Of a stretch of 39,671 nt of DNA, positions 32,565-39,671 are shown in pieces (the first letter of the stretch is position 1; each line of letters starts with the position of its first letter). Source of the DNA: Streptomyces niphimycinicus (GTDB lineage: Bacteria; Actinomycetota; Actinomycetes; Streptomycetales; Streptomycetaceae). The stretch is taken from positions 1-39,671 of the forward strand of contig NZ_JAHLEM010000160.1 in NCBI RefSeq assembly GCF_018883605.1, read 5' to 3'. Below the pieces are notes generated by a model. It was not told the origin of the DNA, did not search any database, and saw only the letters and a program-made list of their open reading frames with translations. The position numbers were made by a program, and so were the translations under genes.

Positions 32565-33068
32565 GTGGCCGAGACCACCGCCGAGACCCCCCTCGATGTC
32601 GAGGAGTACACCACCGAGAGCGTTGAGACGGTCGAGTCGGAGTACACCTCCGAGTCGCTCGCTTCCCGCTTCGGTGACCCGCAGCCGGCCGCCGGCACCG
32701 GGCGTCGCAAGAACGCCGTGGCGCGCGTCCGCATCGTGCCGGGCAGCGGGCAGTGGAAGATCAACGGTCGTACTCTCGAGGAGTACTTCCCCAACAAGGT
32801 TCACCAGCAGGAAGTCAACGAGCCCTTCAAGGTGCTCGAGCTGGACGACCGCTACGACGTGATCGCCCGCATCGCGGGCGGCGGCGTGTCCGGCCAGGCC
32901 GGTGCGCTCCGTCTGGGCATCGCCCGCGCGCTGAACGAGGCGGACGTGGACAACAACCGCGCCCCCCTCAAGAAGGCCGGCTTCCTGACCCGTGACGACC
33001 GCGCCACCGAGCGTAAGAAGGCCGGTCTGAAGAAGGCCCGCAAGGCGCCTCAGTACAGCAAGCGCTGA
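32565..33068 (+). CDS. rpsI: 30S ribosomal protein S9
   Basis: A 167-residue S9 whose C-terminal tail (QYSKR) reaches the P-site tRNA. The core begins near residue 45 ([17 protein letters not shown]) and includes [19 protein letters not shown]. The first 40 or so residues are an acidic Thr/Glu-rich extension seen in actinobacterial S9. The start is GTG with GAGGAG upstream. A strong terminator follows. Confidence 0.97.
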   Translation: MAETTAETPLDVEEYTTESVETVESEYTSESLASRFGDPQPAAGTGRRKNAVARVRIVPGSGQWKINGRTLEEYFPNKVHQQEVNEPFKVLELDDRYDVIARIAGGGVSGQAGALRLGIARALNEADVDNNRAPLKKAGFLTRDDRATERKKAGLKKARKAPQYSKR

Positions 33069-33094
33069 CGCCCATCGCGGCACCGCTGCTTCAC

Positions 33095-33137
33095 CCGAAC
33101 GCCCCGGCGGCACCACCAGTGCCCCCGGGGCGTTCGG
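33095..33137 (+). terminator. Terminator after rpsI
   Basis: A perfect 13-bp stem (CCGAACGCCCCGG at 33095-33107 with its complement at 33125-33137) plus an inner GGCAC/GTGCC stem, 26 bases after rpsI. It probably ends the rplM-rpsI unit before glmM. Confidence 0.7.
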
Positions 33138-33208
33138 CTATCGCCACCGGGGGGCGTATACCTACAAGCAAGCTTCTGCCCCCCAGCTCGTAACTTCGGA
33201 GGACACCA

Positions 33209-34567
33209 GTGGGACGACTCTTCGGTACGGATGGTGTGCGCGGCGTCGCGAACGCCGATCTGACGGCTGAGATGGCGCTCGGCCTGTCGGTAGCGGCGGC
33301 GCATGTGCTCGCCGAGGCGGGCACCTTCGAGGGCCATCGGCCGGTGGCGGTGGTCGGGCGGGATCCGCGAGCGTCCGGGGAGTTCCTGGAGGCGGCCGTG
33401 GTGGCGGGGCTGGCCAGCGCCGGAGTGGACGTCCTGCGGGTCGGCGTGCTGCCCACGCCCGCCGTCGCGCATCTGACCGGGGCGCTGGACGCGGACCTCG
33501 GCGTGATGCTCTCCGCGAGCCACAACCCGATGCCCGACAACGGGATCAAGTTCTTCGCCCGCGGCGGCCACAAGCTGGCCGACGAGCTGGAAGACCGTAT
33601 CGAGACCACCTACCGCTCGCACGCCTCCGGTGAGCCGTGGGACCGGCCGACGGGCGCCGGGGTGGGCCGGCTCCGGCCCTACGAGGAGGGCTTCGACGCC
33701 TACGTGGCCCATCTGGTGGGCGCCCTCCCCAACCGGCTCGACGGCCTCAAGGTCGTCATCGACGGCGCGCACGGCGCCGCCGCCCGGGTCTCCCCGGAGG
33801 CGTTCGCCCGCGCCGGGGCCGAGGTCGTGACGATCGGCACCGACCCGGACGGCCTCAACATCAACGACGGCTACGGCTCCACCCACCTCGCCCGGCTCCA
33901 GGCCGCCGTCGTGGAGCACCGCGCCGACCTCGGCATCGCCCACGACGGGGACGCCGACCGCTGCCTCGCGGTGGACGCGAGCGGCCGCGAGGTCGACGGC
34001 GACCAGATCCTCGCCGTCCTCGCCCTGGCCATGCGCGAGGCGGGCGAGCTGCGGGGGGACGCGGTGGTCGGCACCGTGATGTCCAACCTCGGCTTCAAGC
34101 TCGCCATGCGGCGCGAGGGCGTCGAGCTGGTCCAGACGGCGGTCGGGGACCGCTATGTCCTGGAGGAGATGAAGACCCGCGGCTACGCGCTCGGCGGCGA
34201 GCAGTCCGGCCATGTGATCGTCCTCGACCACGCCACGACCGGTGACGGCACCCTCACCGGACTCCTGCTGGCGGCCCGCGTCGCCGCGACCGGCCGCACC
34301 CTGGCCGATCTCGCCGCCGTCATGGAGCGACTGCCCCAGGTGCTGGTCAACGTCCCCGACGTGGACAAGTCCCGCGTCGCCTCCAGCGCCGACCTGGCCG
34401 CGGCCGTCGCCGAGGCCGAGCGCGAGCTGGGCGAGACCGGCCGCGTCCTCCTCCGCCCCTCGGGCACGGAGCCGCTGGTGCGGGTCATGGTCGAGGCCGC
34501 CGACATCGAACAGGCCCGCTCGGTCGCGGGGCGCCTGGCGGACGCGGTGAAGTCGGCCCTGGGCTAG
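33209..34567 (+). CDS. glmM: Phosphoglucosamine mutase
   Basis: A 452-residue enzyme converting glucosamine-6-phosphate to glucosamine-1-phosphate for UDP-GlcNAc and peptidoglycan. [12 protein letters not shown] is the family start. The active-site phosphoserine is Ser104 in [11 protein letters not shown], the metal loop is HDGDADRC, the sugar-binding loop is GGEQSGHV and the phosphate-binding loop is [11 protein letters not shown], all intact. The start is GTG with CGGAGGA 7-13 bases upstream. Its substrate is the product of GlmS, encoded 2.3 kb downstream. Confidence 0.97.
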   Translation: MGRLFGTDGVRGVANADLTAEMALGLSVAAAHVLAEAGTFEGHRPVAVVGRDPRASGEFLEAAVVAGLASAGVDVLRVGVLPTPAVAHLTGALDADLGVMLSASHNPMPDNGIKFFARGGHKLADELEDRIETTYRSHASGEPWDRPTGAGVGRLRPYEEGFDAYVAHLVGALPNRLDGLKVVIDGAHGAAARVSPEAFARAGAEVVTIGTDPDGLNINDGYGSTHLARLQAAVVEHRADLGIAHDGDADRCLAVDASGREVDGDQILAVLALAMREAGELRGDAVVGTVMSNLGFKLAMRREGVELVQTAVGDRYVLEEMKTRGYALGGEQSGHVIVLDHATTGDGTLTGLLLAARVAATGRTLADLAAVMERLPQVLVNVPDVDKSRVASSADLAAAVAEAERELGETGRVLLRPSGTEPLVRVMVEAADIEQARSVAGRLADAVKSALG

Positions 34568-34605
34568 GGCTGCTCTCCGAGCCCGAGGGCGCCTCGGTCC
34601 TGGTC

Positions 34606-34740
34606 CCTCCGCTGGGACCCTCAAACGCCGGAGAGGCTGGAAATCCAGCCTCTCCAGGGGGCACCTCCCAGCGGTAGCTGGGGGAGTTTGAGGAGCGGGG
34701 TCTGGGGCGGAGCCCCGGCCGGGGTCTGGGGCGGAGCCCC
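34606..34740. repeat. Composite palindromic repeat and 24-bp tandem repeat after glmM
   Basis: Between glmM and the convergent DUF389 gene. It contains an inner hairpin with an 11-bp stem (GGAGAGGCTGG / CCAGCCTCTCC around AAAT, 34630-34655), an outer pairing of CTCAAAC (34620-34626) with GTTTGAG (34686-34692), and a second small hairpin (CCCAGC/GCTGGG, 34658-34683). It is followed by two identical 20-base units at 34697-34716 and 34721-34740, each ending in the dyad GGGGCGGAGCCCC. Such elements are widespread between streptomycete genes and may act as bidirectional terminators. Confidence 0.7.
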
Positions 34741-34791
34741 AGTGGGGGTCCGGGGGCCGGCCCCCGGTTTCGGGAAGGGGCGGGGTGGGGG

Positions 34792-35712
34792 CTACCCCCG
34801 CCGCCCCCACAAAGCCTTCTGCACGCCCAACGTCAGCGTCCCCGCCACCACGATCCCCACCAGATTCAGCAGCAACTGCTCCGTAGAGCCCCACATCTGC
34901 TCGATGTCGCCGTAGCCGAGCGCCACCGCCGCATTGGCCGCCGCCGGCACCGTCGTGACCGAGATCGCCACCCCCACCAGCGCCCCGGACTTCGCCGACG
35001 TCAGCGAAAGCGTTCCCGCGATCCCCGCGAGCACGGCGACCACGAACGAGAACAGGTCCGGCTTCCAGATGAAGTCCGTGTTCGGCCGGGCGTGCTCCAG
35101 CATGTCCCTGCCGAAGAGCCCCACGGCGTCCATCGCGATGCTGAAGCCGGTGGTCAGCGCCATCGCCGCGGCGAACCCGACCAGCAGCGCGATCGCCGAT
35201 CGCGCGGCCAGCCGCGGCGCGCGCCGCACCAGCGCGGTGCACAGCCCCGCCAGCGGCCCGAACTCCGGCCCCACCGCCATCGCGCCGACGATCAGGATCG
35301 CGTTGTCCAGCACCACACCGCACGCCGCGATCATCGTCGCGATGACGAGGAAGGCGAGATAGGTGACCGAGAGCGTGGACTCCTCATGGGTGGCGTCCGC
35401 CAGGTGCTCCCACAGGACCGCGTCCGCCCCCTCGCCGGGCGCGTCGTCCTCCGCCTTGTCGGCGCGCTTGGACAGCGACAGGTCGATGTTCTCCACCGCG
35501 ATCGACCCGGTCTCGTCAAGACCCAGCTCGCGCAGCTCGCCCAGCAGCCCGTCCCCGGCCTCGCGCGCCACGTCGCACATGACGACGTCCCCCGCGGGGT
35601 CGCGGGCGGCGCCCGGCAGCACCACCAGATGGGCGGTGCCGACCGTCCGCTCGACGGCGCGCACCACCGCCTCGGTGCGCTCGGCGGGGACGATCAACCG
35701 CAAGTGCAGCAT
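34792..35712 (-). CDS. DUF389 family integral membrane protein
   Basis: A 306-residue protein. Residues 1-90 form a soluble ferredoxin-like domain (MLHLRLIVPAERTEAVVRAV and ENIDLSLSKR). Residues 115-300 hold about six hydrophobic helices with the DUF389 signatures LDNAILIVGAMAVGPEFGPLAGL and SVTTVPAAANAAVALGYGD. The family is found in many actinobacteria and its transport or other function is unknown. ATG at 35712 is taken. It lies 16 bases downstream of coaA on the same strand, so the two are probably co-transcribed. Confidence 0.88.
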   Translation of the reverse strand: MLHLRLIVPAERTEAVVRAVERTVGTAHLVVLPGAARDPAGDVVMCDVAREAGDGLLGELRELGLDETGSIAVENIDLSLSKRADKAEDDAPGEGADAVLWEHLADATHEESTLSVTYLAFLVIATMIAACGVVLDNAILIVGAMAVGPEFGPLAGLCTALVRRAPRLAARSAIALLVGFAAAMALTTGFSIAMDAVGLFGRDMLEHARPNTDFIWKPDLFSFVVAVLAGIAGTLSLTSAKSGALVGVAISVTTVPAAANAAVALGYGDIEQMWGSTEQLLLNLVGIVVAGTLTLGVQKALWGRRG

Positions 35713-35728
35713 GGCGTACGTACGCTCC

Positions 35729-36739
35729 TCACAGCTTGCGCAGGGACAGCCGCTGGACCTTGTGGTCCGGCCCCTTGCGCAGCACCAGCGTCGCCCGGCC
35801 CCGCGTGGGCTGGACGTTCTGTTGCAGATTGGGCTTGTTGATGGTCCGCCAGATCATCCGGCCGTAGTCCAGCGCCTCCTCCTCGGAGACCTGGGTGTAC
35901 TTGCGGAAGTACGAGGAGGGGTCCTGGAAGGCCGTCTCCCGCAGCTTCCGGAAGCGGCCCAGATACCAGCGCTCGATGTCCTCGGTCCGGGCGTCCACGT
36001 ACACGCTGAAGTCGAAGAAGTCCGCGAGCCCCACCCGGGTCAGCCCGTCGTTCCCCGGCAGCGCGGGCTGGAGCACATTGAGCCCCTCGACGATCAGGAT
36101 GTCGGGGCGGTGCACGGTCAGCCGCTCGTCCGGCACGATGTCGTAGATCAGGTGCGAGTAGACCGGCGCGGACACCTCCGCCCGGCCCGCCTTCACATCC
36201 GCGACGAAGCGGGTCAGCGCCCTGCGGTCATAGCTCTCGGGGAACCCTTTGCGGGACATCAGCCCGCGGCGCCGCAGCTCGGCGTTGGGATACAGAAAGC
36301 CGTCGGTGGTGACCAGCTCCACCCGCGGATGCTCGGGCCAGCGGGCCAGCAGCGCCTGGAGCAGCCGGGCGGTGGTCGACTTGCCGACCGCGACACTGCC
36401 CGCCACGCCGATGACGAAGGGCGTACCGGGCTGGGCGCCGTTGCCCCGCTTGGTGTCGCCGAGGAAGGTGTTGAGCGCGCCGCGCAGATTGCCGGTGGCG
36501 GCCACATAGAGGTTGAGCAGCCGGGACAGCGGCAGATAGACGTCCCGCACCTCTTCGAGGTCGATGACGTCGCCCAGCCCCCGCAGCTTCTCCACCTCCT
36601 CGGCGGTCAGCGGCAGCGGGGTCTTGTCCCGCAGCGCGCTCCACTCGGCGCGGGACAGATCCACATACGGGGTCGCCTCGCCGCTCCGCCGCTGCGGGCC
36701 GCGAACGGTGCGCGCGCCGCGCGCGCTTGACGTGATCAC
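35729..36739 (-). CDS. coaA: Type I pantothenate kinase
   Basis: A 336-residue CoaA that phosphorylates pantothenate, the first step of CoA synthesis. [23 protein letters not shown] starts the homology. The P-loop [33 protein letters not shown] and the [13 protein letters not shown] segment are present, and the C terminus [16 protein letters not shown] end is intact. The GTG start at 36739 directly abuts a GAGGGG run, which is too close for a normal ribosome-binding site, so the first 20 residues are uncertain. It is divergent from glmS, leaving 95 bases between the starts. Confidence 0.95.
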   Translation of the reverse strand: MITSSARGARTVRGPQRRSGEATPYVDLSRAEWSALRDKTPLPLTAEEVEKLRGLGDVIDLEEVRDVYLPLSRLLNLYVAATGNLRGALNTFLGDTKRGNGAQPGTPFVIGVAGSVAVGKSTTARLLQALLARWPEHPRVELVTTDGFLYPNAELRRRGLMSRKGFPESYDRRALTRFVADVKAGRAEVSAPVYSHLIYDIVPDERLTVHRPDILIVEGLNVLQPALPGNDGLTRVGLADFFDFSVYVDARTEDIERWYLGRFRKLRETAFQDPSSYFRKYTQVSEEEALDYGRMIWRTINKPNLQQNVQPTRGRATLVLRKGPDHKVQRLSLRKL

Positions 36740-36834
36740 CCCCTCATTGTCATGGCAGGGACCGGCCGAGTGAGCGGTGCCCGGGCGTGGGGTCGGTCAC
36801 CCCGGCCCGGGGCCGGGGGTCGTACGCTGCGTCC

Positions 36835-38682
36835 ATGTGCGGAATCGTTGGTTATGTGGGAGGGCAGTCGGCCCTCGATGTCGTCCTCGCCGGGCTCAAG
36901 CGGCTGGAGTACCGCGGCTATGACTCGGCGGGTGTCGCCGTGCTGGCCGATGGCGGGCTGGCGGCCGCCAAGAAGGCGGGCAAGCTGGCCAACCTGGAGA
37001 AGGAGCTTGCCGACCGGCCGCTGCCCACCGGCAGTACCGGCATCGGCCACACCCGGTGGGCCACCCACGGCGGCCCCACCGACGCCAACGCCCATCCGCA
37101 CCTGGACAACGCGGGCCGGGTCTCGGTCGTCCACAACGGCATCATCGAGAACTTCGCCGCGCTCCGCGCCGAGCTGGCCGAGCGCGGCCACGATCTGGCC
37201 TCCGAGACCGACACCGAGGTCGTGGCGCATCTGCTCGCCGAGTCGTTCTCGTCCTGCGGCGACCTCGCCGAGGCGATGCGCCAGGTCTGCCGCCGTCTGG
37301 AGGGCGCCTTCACGCTGGTCGCGGTGCACGCGGACGCGCCCGATGTGGTGGTCGGGGCGCGCCGCAATTCGCCGCTGGTCGTCGGCGTCGGCGAGGACGA
37401 GGCGTTTCTCGCCTCCGATGTGGCCGCCTTCATCGCCCACACCCGCGAGGCCATCGAGCTGGGCCAGGACCAGGTCGTGGAGGCCCGCCGGGAGGGTGTG
37501 GTCGTCACCGACTTCGAGGGGGCGCCGGCCGAGGTCCGCCCGTACCACGTGGACTGGGACGCCTCCGCCGCCGAGAAGGGCGGCTACGACTACTTCATGC
37601 TCAAGGAGATCGCCGAGCAGCCGAAGGCCGTCGCCGACACCCTGCTCGGCCGGATCGACCTGGCCGGGAACCTCTGCCTGGACGAGGTGCGCATCCCCGC
37701 CTCGGTGCTGCGCGAGGTCAGCAAGGTCGTGATCGTGGCGTGCGGCACCGCCTACCACGCCGGCATGATCGCCAAATACGCCATCGAGCACTGGACCCGG
37801 ATCCCCTGCGAAACGGAGCTGGCCAGCGAGTTCCGCTACCGCGATCCGATCCTGGACCAGCGGACGCTGGTGATCGCCATCTCCCAGTCCGGCGAGACCA
37901 TGGACACCCTGATGGCGCTGCGCCACGCCCGGGAGCAGGGCGCGAAGGTGCTGGCCATCTGTAATACGAACGGCTCCACGATTCCGCGTGAGTCGGACGC
38001 CGTGCTCTACACCCACGCCGGGCCCGAGGTGGCGGTCGCCTCCACCAAGGCGTTCCTCACCCAGCTCGTGGCCTGCTACCTGGTGGCCCTCTACCTGGGC
38101 CAGGTGCGCGGCACCAAATGGGGCGACGAGATCCTCTCCGTGATCCGCGAGCTGTCGGAGATCGCGACCCAGGTGGAGGAGGTCCTGGAGACCATGGAGC
38201 CGGTACGGGAGCTGGCCCGCACCCTGGCCGACAAGAACACCGTGCTGTTCCTGGGGCGGCATGTCGGTTACCCGGTCGCCTTGGAGGGCGCGCTCAAGCT
38301 CAAGGAACTCGCGTATATGCACGCGGAGGGCTTCGCGGCGGGCGAGCTGAAGCACGGGCCGATCGCGCTGATCGAGCAGGACGTACCGGTCGTGGTGGTC
38401 GTGCCGTCGCCGCGCGGGCGGTCGGTGCTCCACGACAAGATCGTCTCCAATATCCAGGAGATCCGGGCCCGGGGCGCCCGCACCATCGTGATCGCCGAGC
38501 GCGGGGACGAGACGGTGGCCCCCTACGCCGACCACCTGATCGAGATCCCCGCCACGCCTACGCTGCTCCAGCCCCTGGTCGCGACCGTCCCGCTCCAGGT
38601 CTTCGCCTGCGAACTGGCCACGGCCCGCGGCAACGAGGTCGACCAGCCCAGGAACTTGGCCAAGTCGGTGACCGTGGAGTGA
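36835..38682 (+). CDS. glmS: Glutamine-fructose-6-phosphate aminotransferase
   Basis: A 615-residue enzyme making glucosamine-6-phosphate from fructose-6-phosphate and glutamine, the entry step to UDP-GlcNAc. Cys2 (MCGIVGYVG) is the glutaminase nucleophile, exposed when Met is removed, which fixes the start at ATG 36835. Two SIS sugar-phosphate domains follow ([13 protein letters not shown] and [18 protein letters not shown]), and the C terminus NLAKSVTVE is complete. No ribosome-binding site precedes the ATG; TACGCT at 36823-36828 could be a -10 element, allowing a leaderless mRNA. Confidence 0.97.
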   Translation: MCGIVGYVGGQSALDVVLAGLKRLEYRGYDSAGVAVLADGGLAAAKKAGKLANLEKELADRPLPTGSTGIGHTRWATHGGPTDANAHPHLDNAGRVSVVHNGIIENFAALRAELAERGHDLASETDTEVVAHLLAESFSSCGDLAEAMRQVCRRLEGAFTLVAVHADAPDVVVGARRNSPLVVGVGEDEAFLASDVAAFIAHTREAIELGQDQVVEARREGVVVTDFEGAPAEVRPYHVDWDASAAEKGGYDYFMLKEIAEQPKAVADTLLGRIDLAGNLCLDEVRIPASVLREVSKVVIVACGTAYHAGMIAKYAIEHWTRIPCETELASEFRYRDPILDQRTLVIAISQSGETMDTLMALRHAREQGAKVLAICNTNGSTIPRESDAVLYTHAGPEVAVASTKAFLTQLVACYLVALYLGQVRGTKWGDEILSVIRELSEIATQVEEVLETMEPVRELARTLADKNTVLFLGRHVGYPVALEGALKLKELAYMHAEGFAAGELKHGPIALIEQDVPVVVVVPSPRGRSVLHDKIVSNIQEIRARGARTIVIAERGDETVAPYADHLIEIPATPTLLQPLVATVPLQVFACELATARGNEVDQPRNLAKSVTVE

Positions 38683-38698
38683 CCCGACGGATGACGGC

Positions 38699-39067
38699 GT
38701 GATCGTCGGCGTGGGTATCGACGTGGCCGGTATCGACCGTTTCGCGGAAGCGCTGGAGCGCACGCCCGGGATGGCGGACCGCCTCTTCGTCGAGCGCGAA
38801 CTGTGGCTGCCGAGCGGGGAACGCCGTGGCATGGCCTCCCTGGCCGCCCGCTTCGCGGCCAAGGAGGCCCTGGCCAAGTCCCTGGGCGCCCCCGGCGGCC
38901 TGCGCTGGACGGACGCCGAGATCCTCACCGAGCCGAGCGGCCGCCCCCGTCTCTCGGTTCGCGGCACGGTTGCGGTGTGCGCGGAGCGGCTGGGGGTGCG
39001 GGGGCTGCATGTCTCCCTGAGCCATGACGCGGGGGTCGCGTCGGCGGTGGTGATCGCGGAGGGGTGA
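38699..39067 (+). CDS. acpS: Holo-[acyl-carrier-protein] synthase
   Basis: A 122-residue AcpS that transfers phosphopantetheine from CoA to acyl carrier protein. The magnesium-binding residues Asp8 ([12 protein letters not shown]) and Glu56 ([13 protein letters not shown]) are in place, and the [16 protein letters not shown] end is typical. The start is GTG at 38699, 16 bases after glmS, without a clear ribosome-binding site, so coupling to glmS is likely. Its CoA substrate links it to the neighbouring coaA. Confidence 0.95.
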   Translation: MIVGVGIDVAGIDRFAEALERTPGMADRLFVERELWLPSGERRGMASLAARFAAKEALAKSLGAPGGLRWTDAEILTEPSGRPRLSVRGTVAVCAERLGVRGLHVSLSHDAGVASAVVIAEG

Positions 39068-39097
39068 GGGTTGCGTGGGGTTGCGCGGGGTTCCGCT

Positions 39098-39133
39098 GGG
39101 TGCGGGTGCGGGTGCGGGTGCGGGTGCGGGTGC
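39098..39133. repeat. GGGTGC hexamer tandem repeat, six units
   Basis: Six exact GGGTGC units in a row, flanked by imperfect versions on both sides. The length is prone to slippage, so the copy number may vary between strains. It starts about 30 bases after acpS. Confidence 0.8.
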
Positions 39134-39219
39134 GGGGGCGCGGTGCGGTGGGTGGTGGTTGCTGGGGTGCGCGGTCGGTTGTGTGGTGGGTGCCGGGGGC
39201 GGGACCTCCGGTGCGGCGC

Positions 39220-39304
39220 CCTGGACCGCATATTTACGGCGCCGGTGCCCGGGGGCGTTGGGTGGGCCGGGGGTTGGCGCCACAAATATGCGAGAGCGTC
39301 CAGG
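39220..39304. repeat. Interrupted inverted repeat with AT-rich core
   Basis: Left arm: CCTGGAC (39220-39226), CGCATATTT (39227-39235), GGCGCC (39238-39243). Right arm, inverted: GGCGCC (39276-39281), AAATATGCG (39284-39292), GTCCAGG (39298-39304). The 17-base central arms match at 15 positions across a 32-base spacer. The only clear AT-rich islands in this region lie inside the arms. Confidence 0.6.
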
Positions 39305-39451
39305 ACACCACCCCTGCGACCCCGCCCCCTCCCGCCGTCTCGCGGCCACCTGCCTGTGGTCACCAGCCCTGGCCGATTCCGGACTGCCAGGTGGCGGGGG
39401 CCGTACGCCGGTGGCACGGGTCGTCTGCCCGTCTGGCGTTCAGCCCGTGAA

Positions 39452-39484
39452 TTCAGCCCCTCCGGCGATTGAGGAGCGGGGTCC
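39452..39484. repeat. Dispersed palindromic repeat copy, reverse orientation
   Basis: The reverse complement of 39452-39474 matches 21218-21240 at 20 of 23 positions. The 15 bases TTGAGGAGCGGGGTC at 39469-39483 are identical to 34688-34702. Confidence 0.65.
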
Positions 39485-39671
39485 GGGGGCTGTCCGCCGG
39501 AGGCGCCCACGGTCCGCACCCGGTGTGCGACCCGGGGCCGGGTGTTGGGTGCGGCCCCGCCCCTCCTGCCGCCCTGCGGCTACCCGCCTGGGCTGCCGCC
39601 TGGTGGCGGGTGCGATGCCGCGGTTCCGCTTCCGCATCCGTCAGGCGGGCGCGGCCCGGGGTGCGGTGGTG

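Larger units (their letters stand above)
39068..39671. other. Non-coding right edge with several repeats
   Basis: No supportable gene in 604 bases downstream of acpS. From left to right: six tandem GGGTGC hexamers (39098-39133), an AT-containing interrupted inverted repeat (39220-39304), and a reverse-oriented copy of the dispersed palindromic repeat (39452-39484). The rest is GC-rich sequence without recognised structure. Confidence 0.6.

Noticed and set aside
33050..35323. 757-codon open frame on the minus strand opposite glmM
   Set aside because: Low-complexity shadow of glmM and the repeat region; no motif, and glmM is certain.
36736..39519. 927-codon open frame on the minus strand opposite glmS and acpS
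   Set aside because: Antisense shadow caused by the high GC content; it runs through two certain genes and non-coding DNA.
1..39671. CRISPR array, tRNA or rRNA genes
   Set aside because: No regularly spaced repeats with unique spacers and no tRNA cloverleaf or rRNA sequence were recognised in the window.

Overview
The window is very GC-rich and reads as a chromosomal segment of a Streptomyces or a close actinobacterial relative. The evidence is the strongly biased third-codon positions, frequent GTG starts, a ribosomal protein supercluster followed directly by truA and then by rplM-rpsI-glmM-coaA-glmS-acpS, Ala/Glu-rich tails on S3 and L17, and palindromic repeats of a kind I remember from streptomycete intergenic regions. 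The species cannot be named from the sequence.

Layout. 1-5 kb is an accessory flank: a Tat-type lipoprotein with a PIG-L deacetylase domain, a relic of a GNAT acetyltransferase, a Uma2-family protein and a membrane-anchored DUF3152 protein with a zinc-protease-like HExxH motif. 5.0-21.9 kb is the S10-spc-secY-alpha supercluster on the + strand: rpsJ-rplC-rplD-rplW-rplB-rpsS-rplV-rpsC-rplP-rpmC-rpsQ, then rplN-rplX-rplE-rpsN-rpsH-rplF-rplR-rpsE-rpmD-rplO, then secY-adk-map, then infA-rpmJ-rpsM-rpsK-rpsD-rpoA-rplQ, followed by truA. Strong hairpins sit in most of the larger gaps (rpsQ/rplN, rplO/secY, adk/map, map/infA, rpsD/rpoA, rplQ/truA) and probably divide it into transcription units. The S4 gene lies inside the alpha operon and encodes a four-cysteine (zinc-binding) form, which I do not expect in the best-known Streptomyces.

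22.9-27.0 kb is the most interesting accessory block: a translationally coupled five-gene stressosome-like cassette (RsbR, RsbS, RsbT, a protein fusing a RsbT/RsbW-type ATPase to a RsbX-like PP2C phosphatase, and a RsbU-like PP2C phosphatase with a degenerate ATPase-like N terminus). It is preceded by a good match to a SigB-family promoter, yet no sigma or anti-sigma gene is in view. 27.0-31.7 kb holds a small membrane protein, a two-part family 4 glycosyltransferase, a lipoprotein and a membrane-anchored secreted protein. The region between the glycosyltransferase and the lipoprotein contains three 11-bp direct repeats running into a perfect 14-bp palindrome.

31.8-39.1 kb returns to housekeeping genes: rplM-rpsI behind a good vegetative promoter and a leader of about 200 nt, glmM, a DUF389 membrane protein, coaA, glmS and acpS. 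GlmS and GlmM act in the UDP-GlcNAc pathway of cell-wall synthesis, CoaA starts CoA synthesis, and AcpS uses CoA to activate acyl carrier protein. The last 600 bases are non-coding, with a hexamer tandem repeat, an unusual AT-containing interrupted inverted repeat and a palindromic repeat copy.
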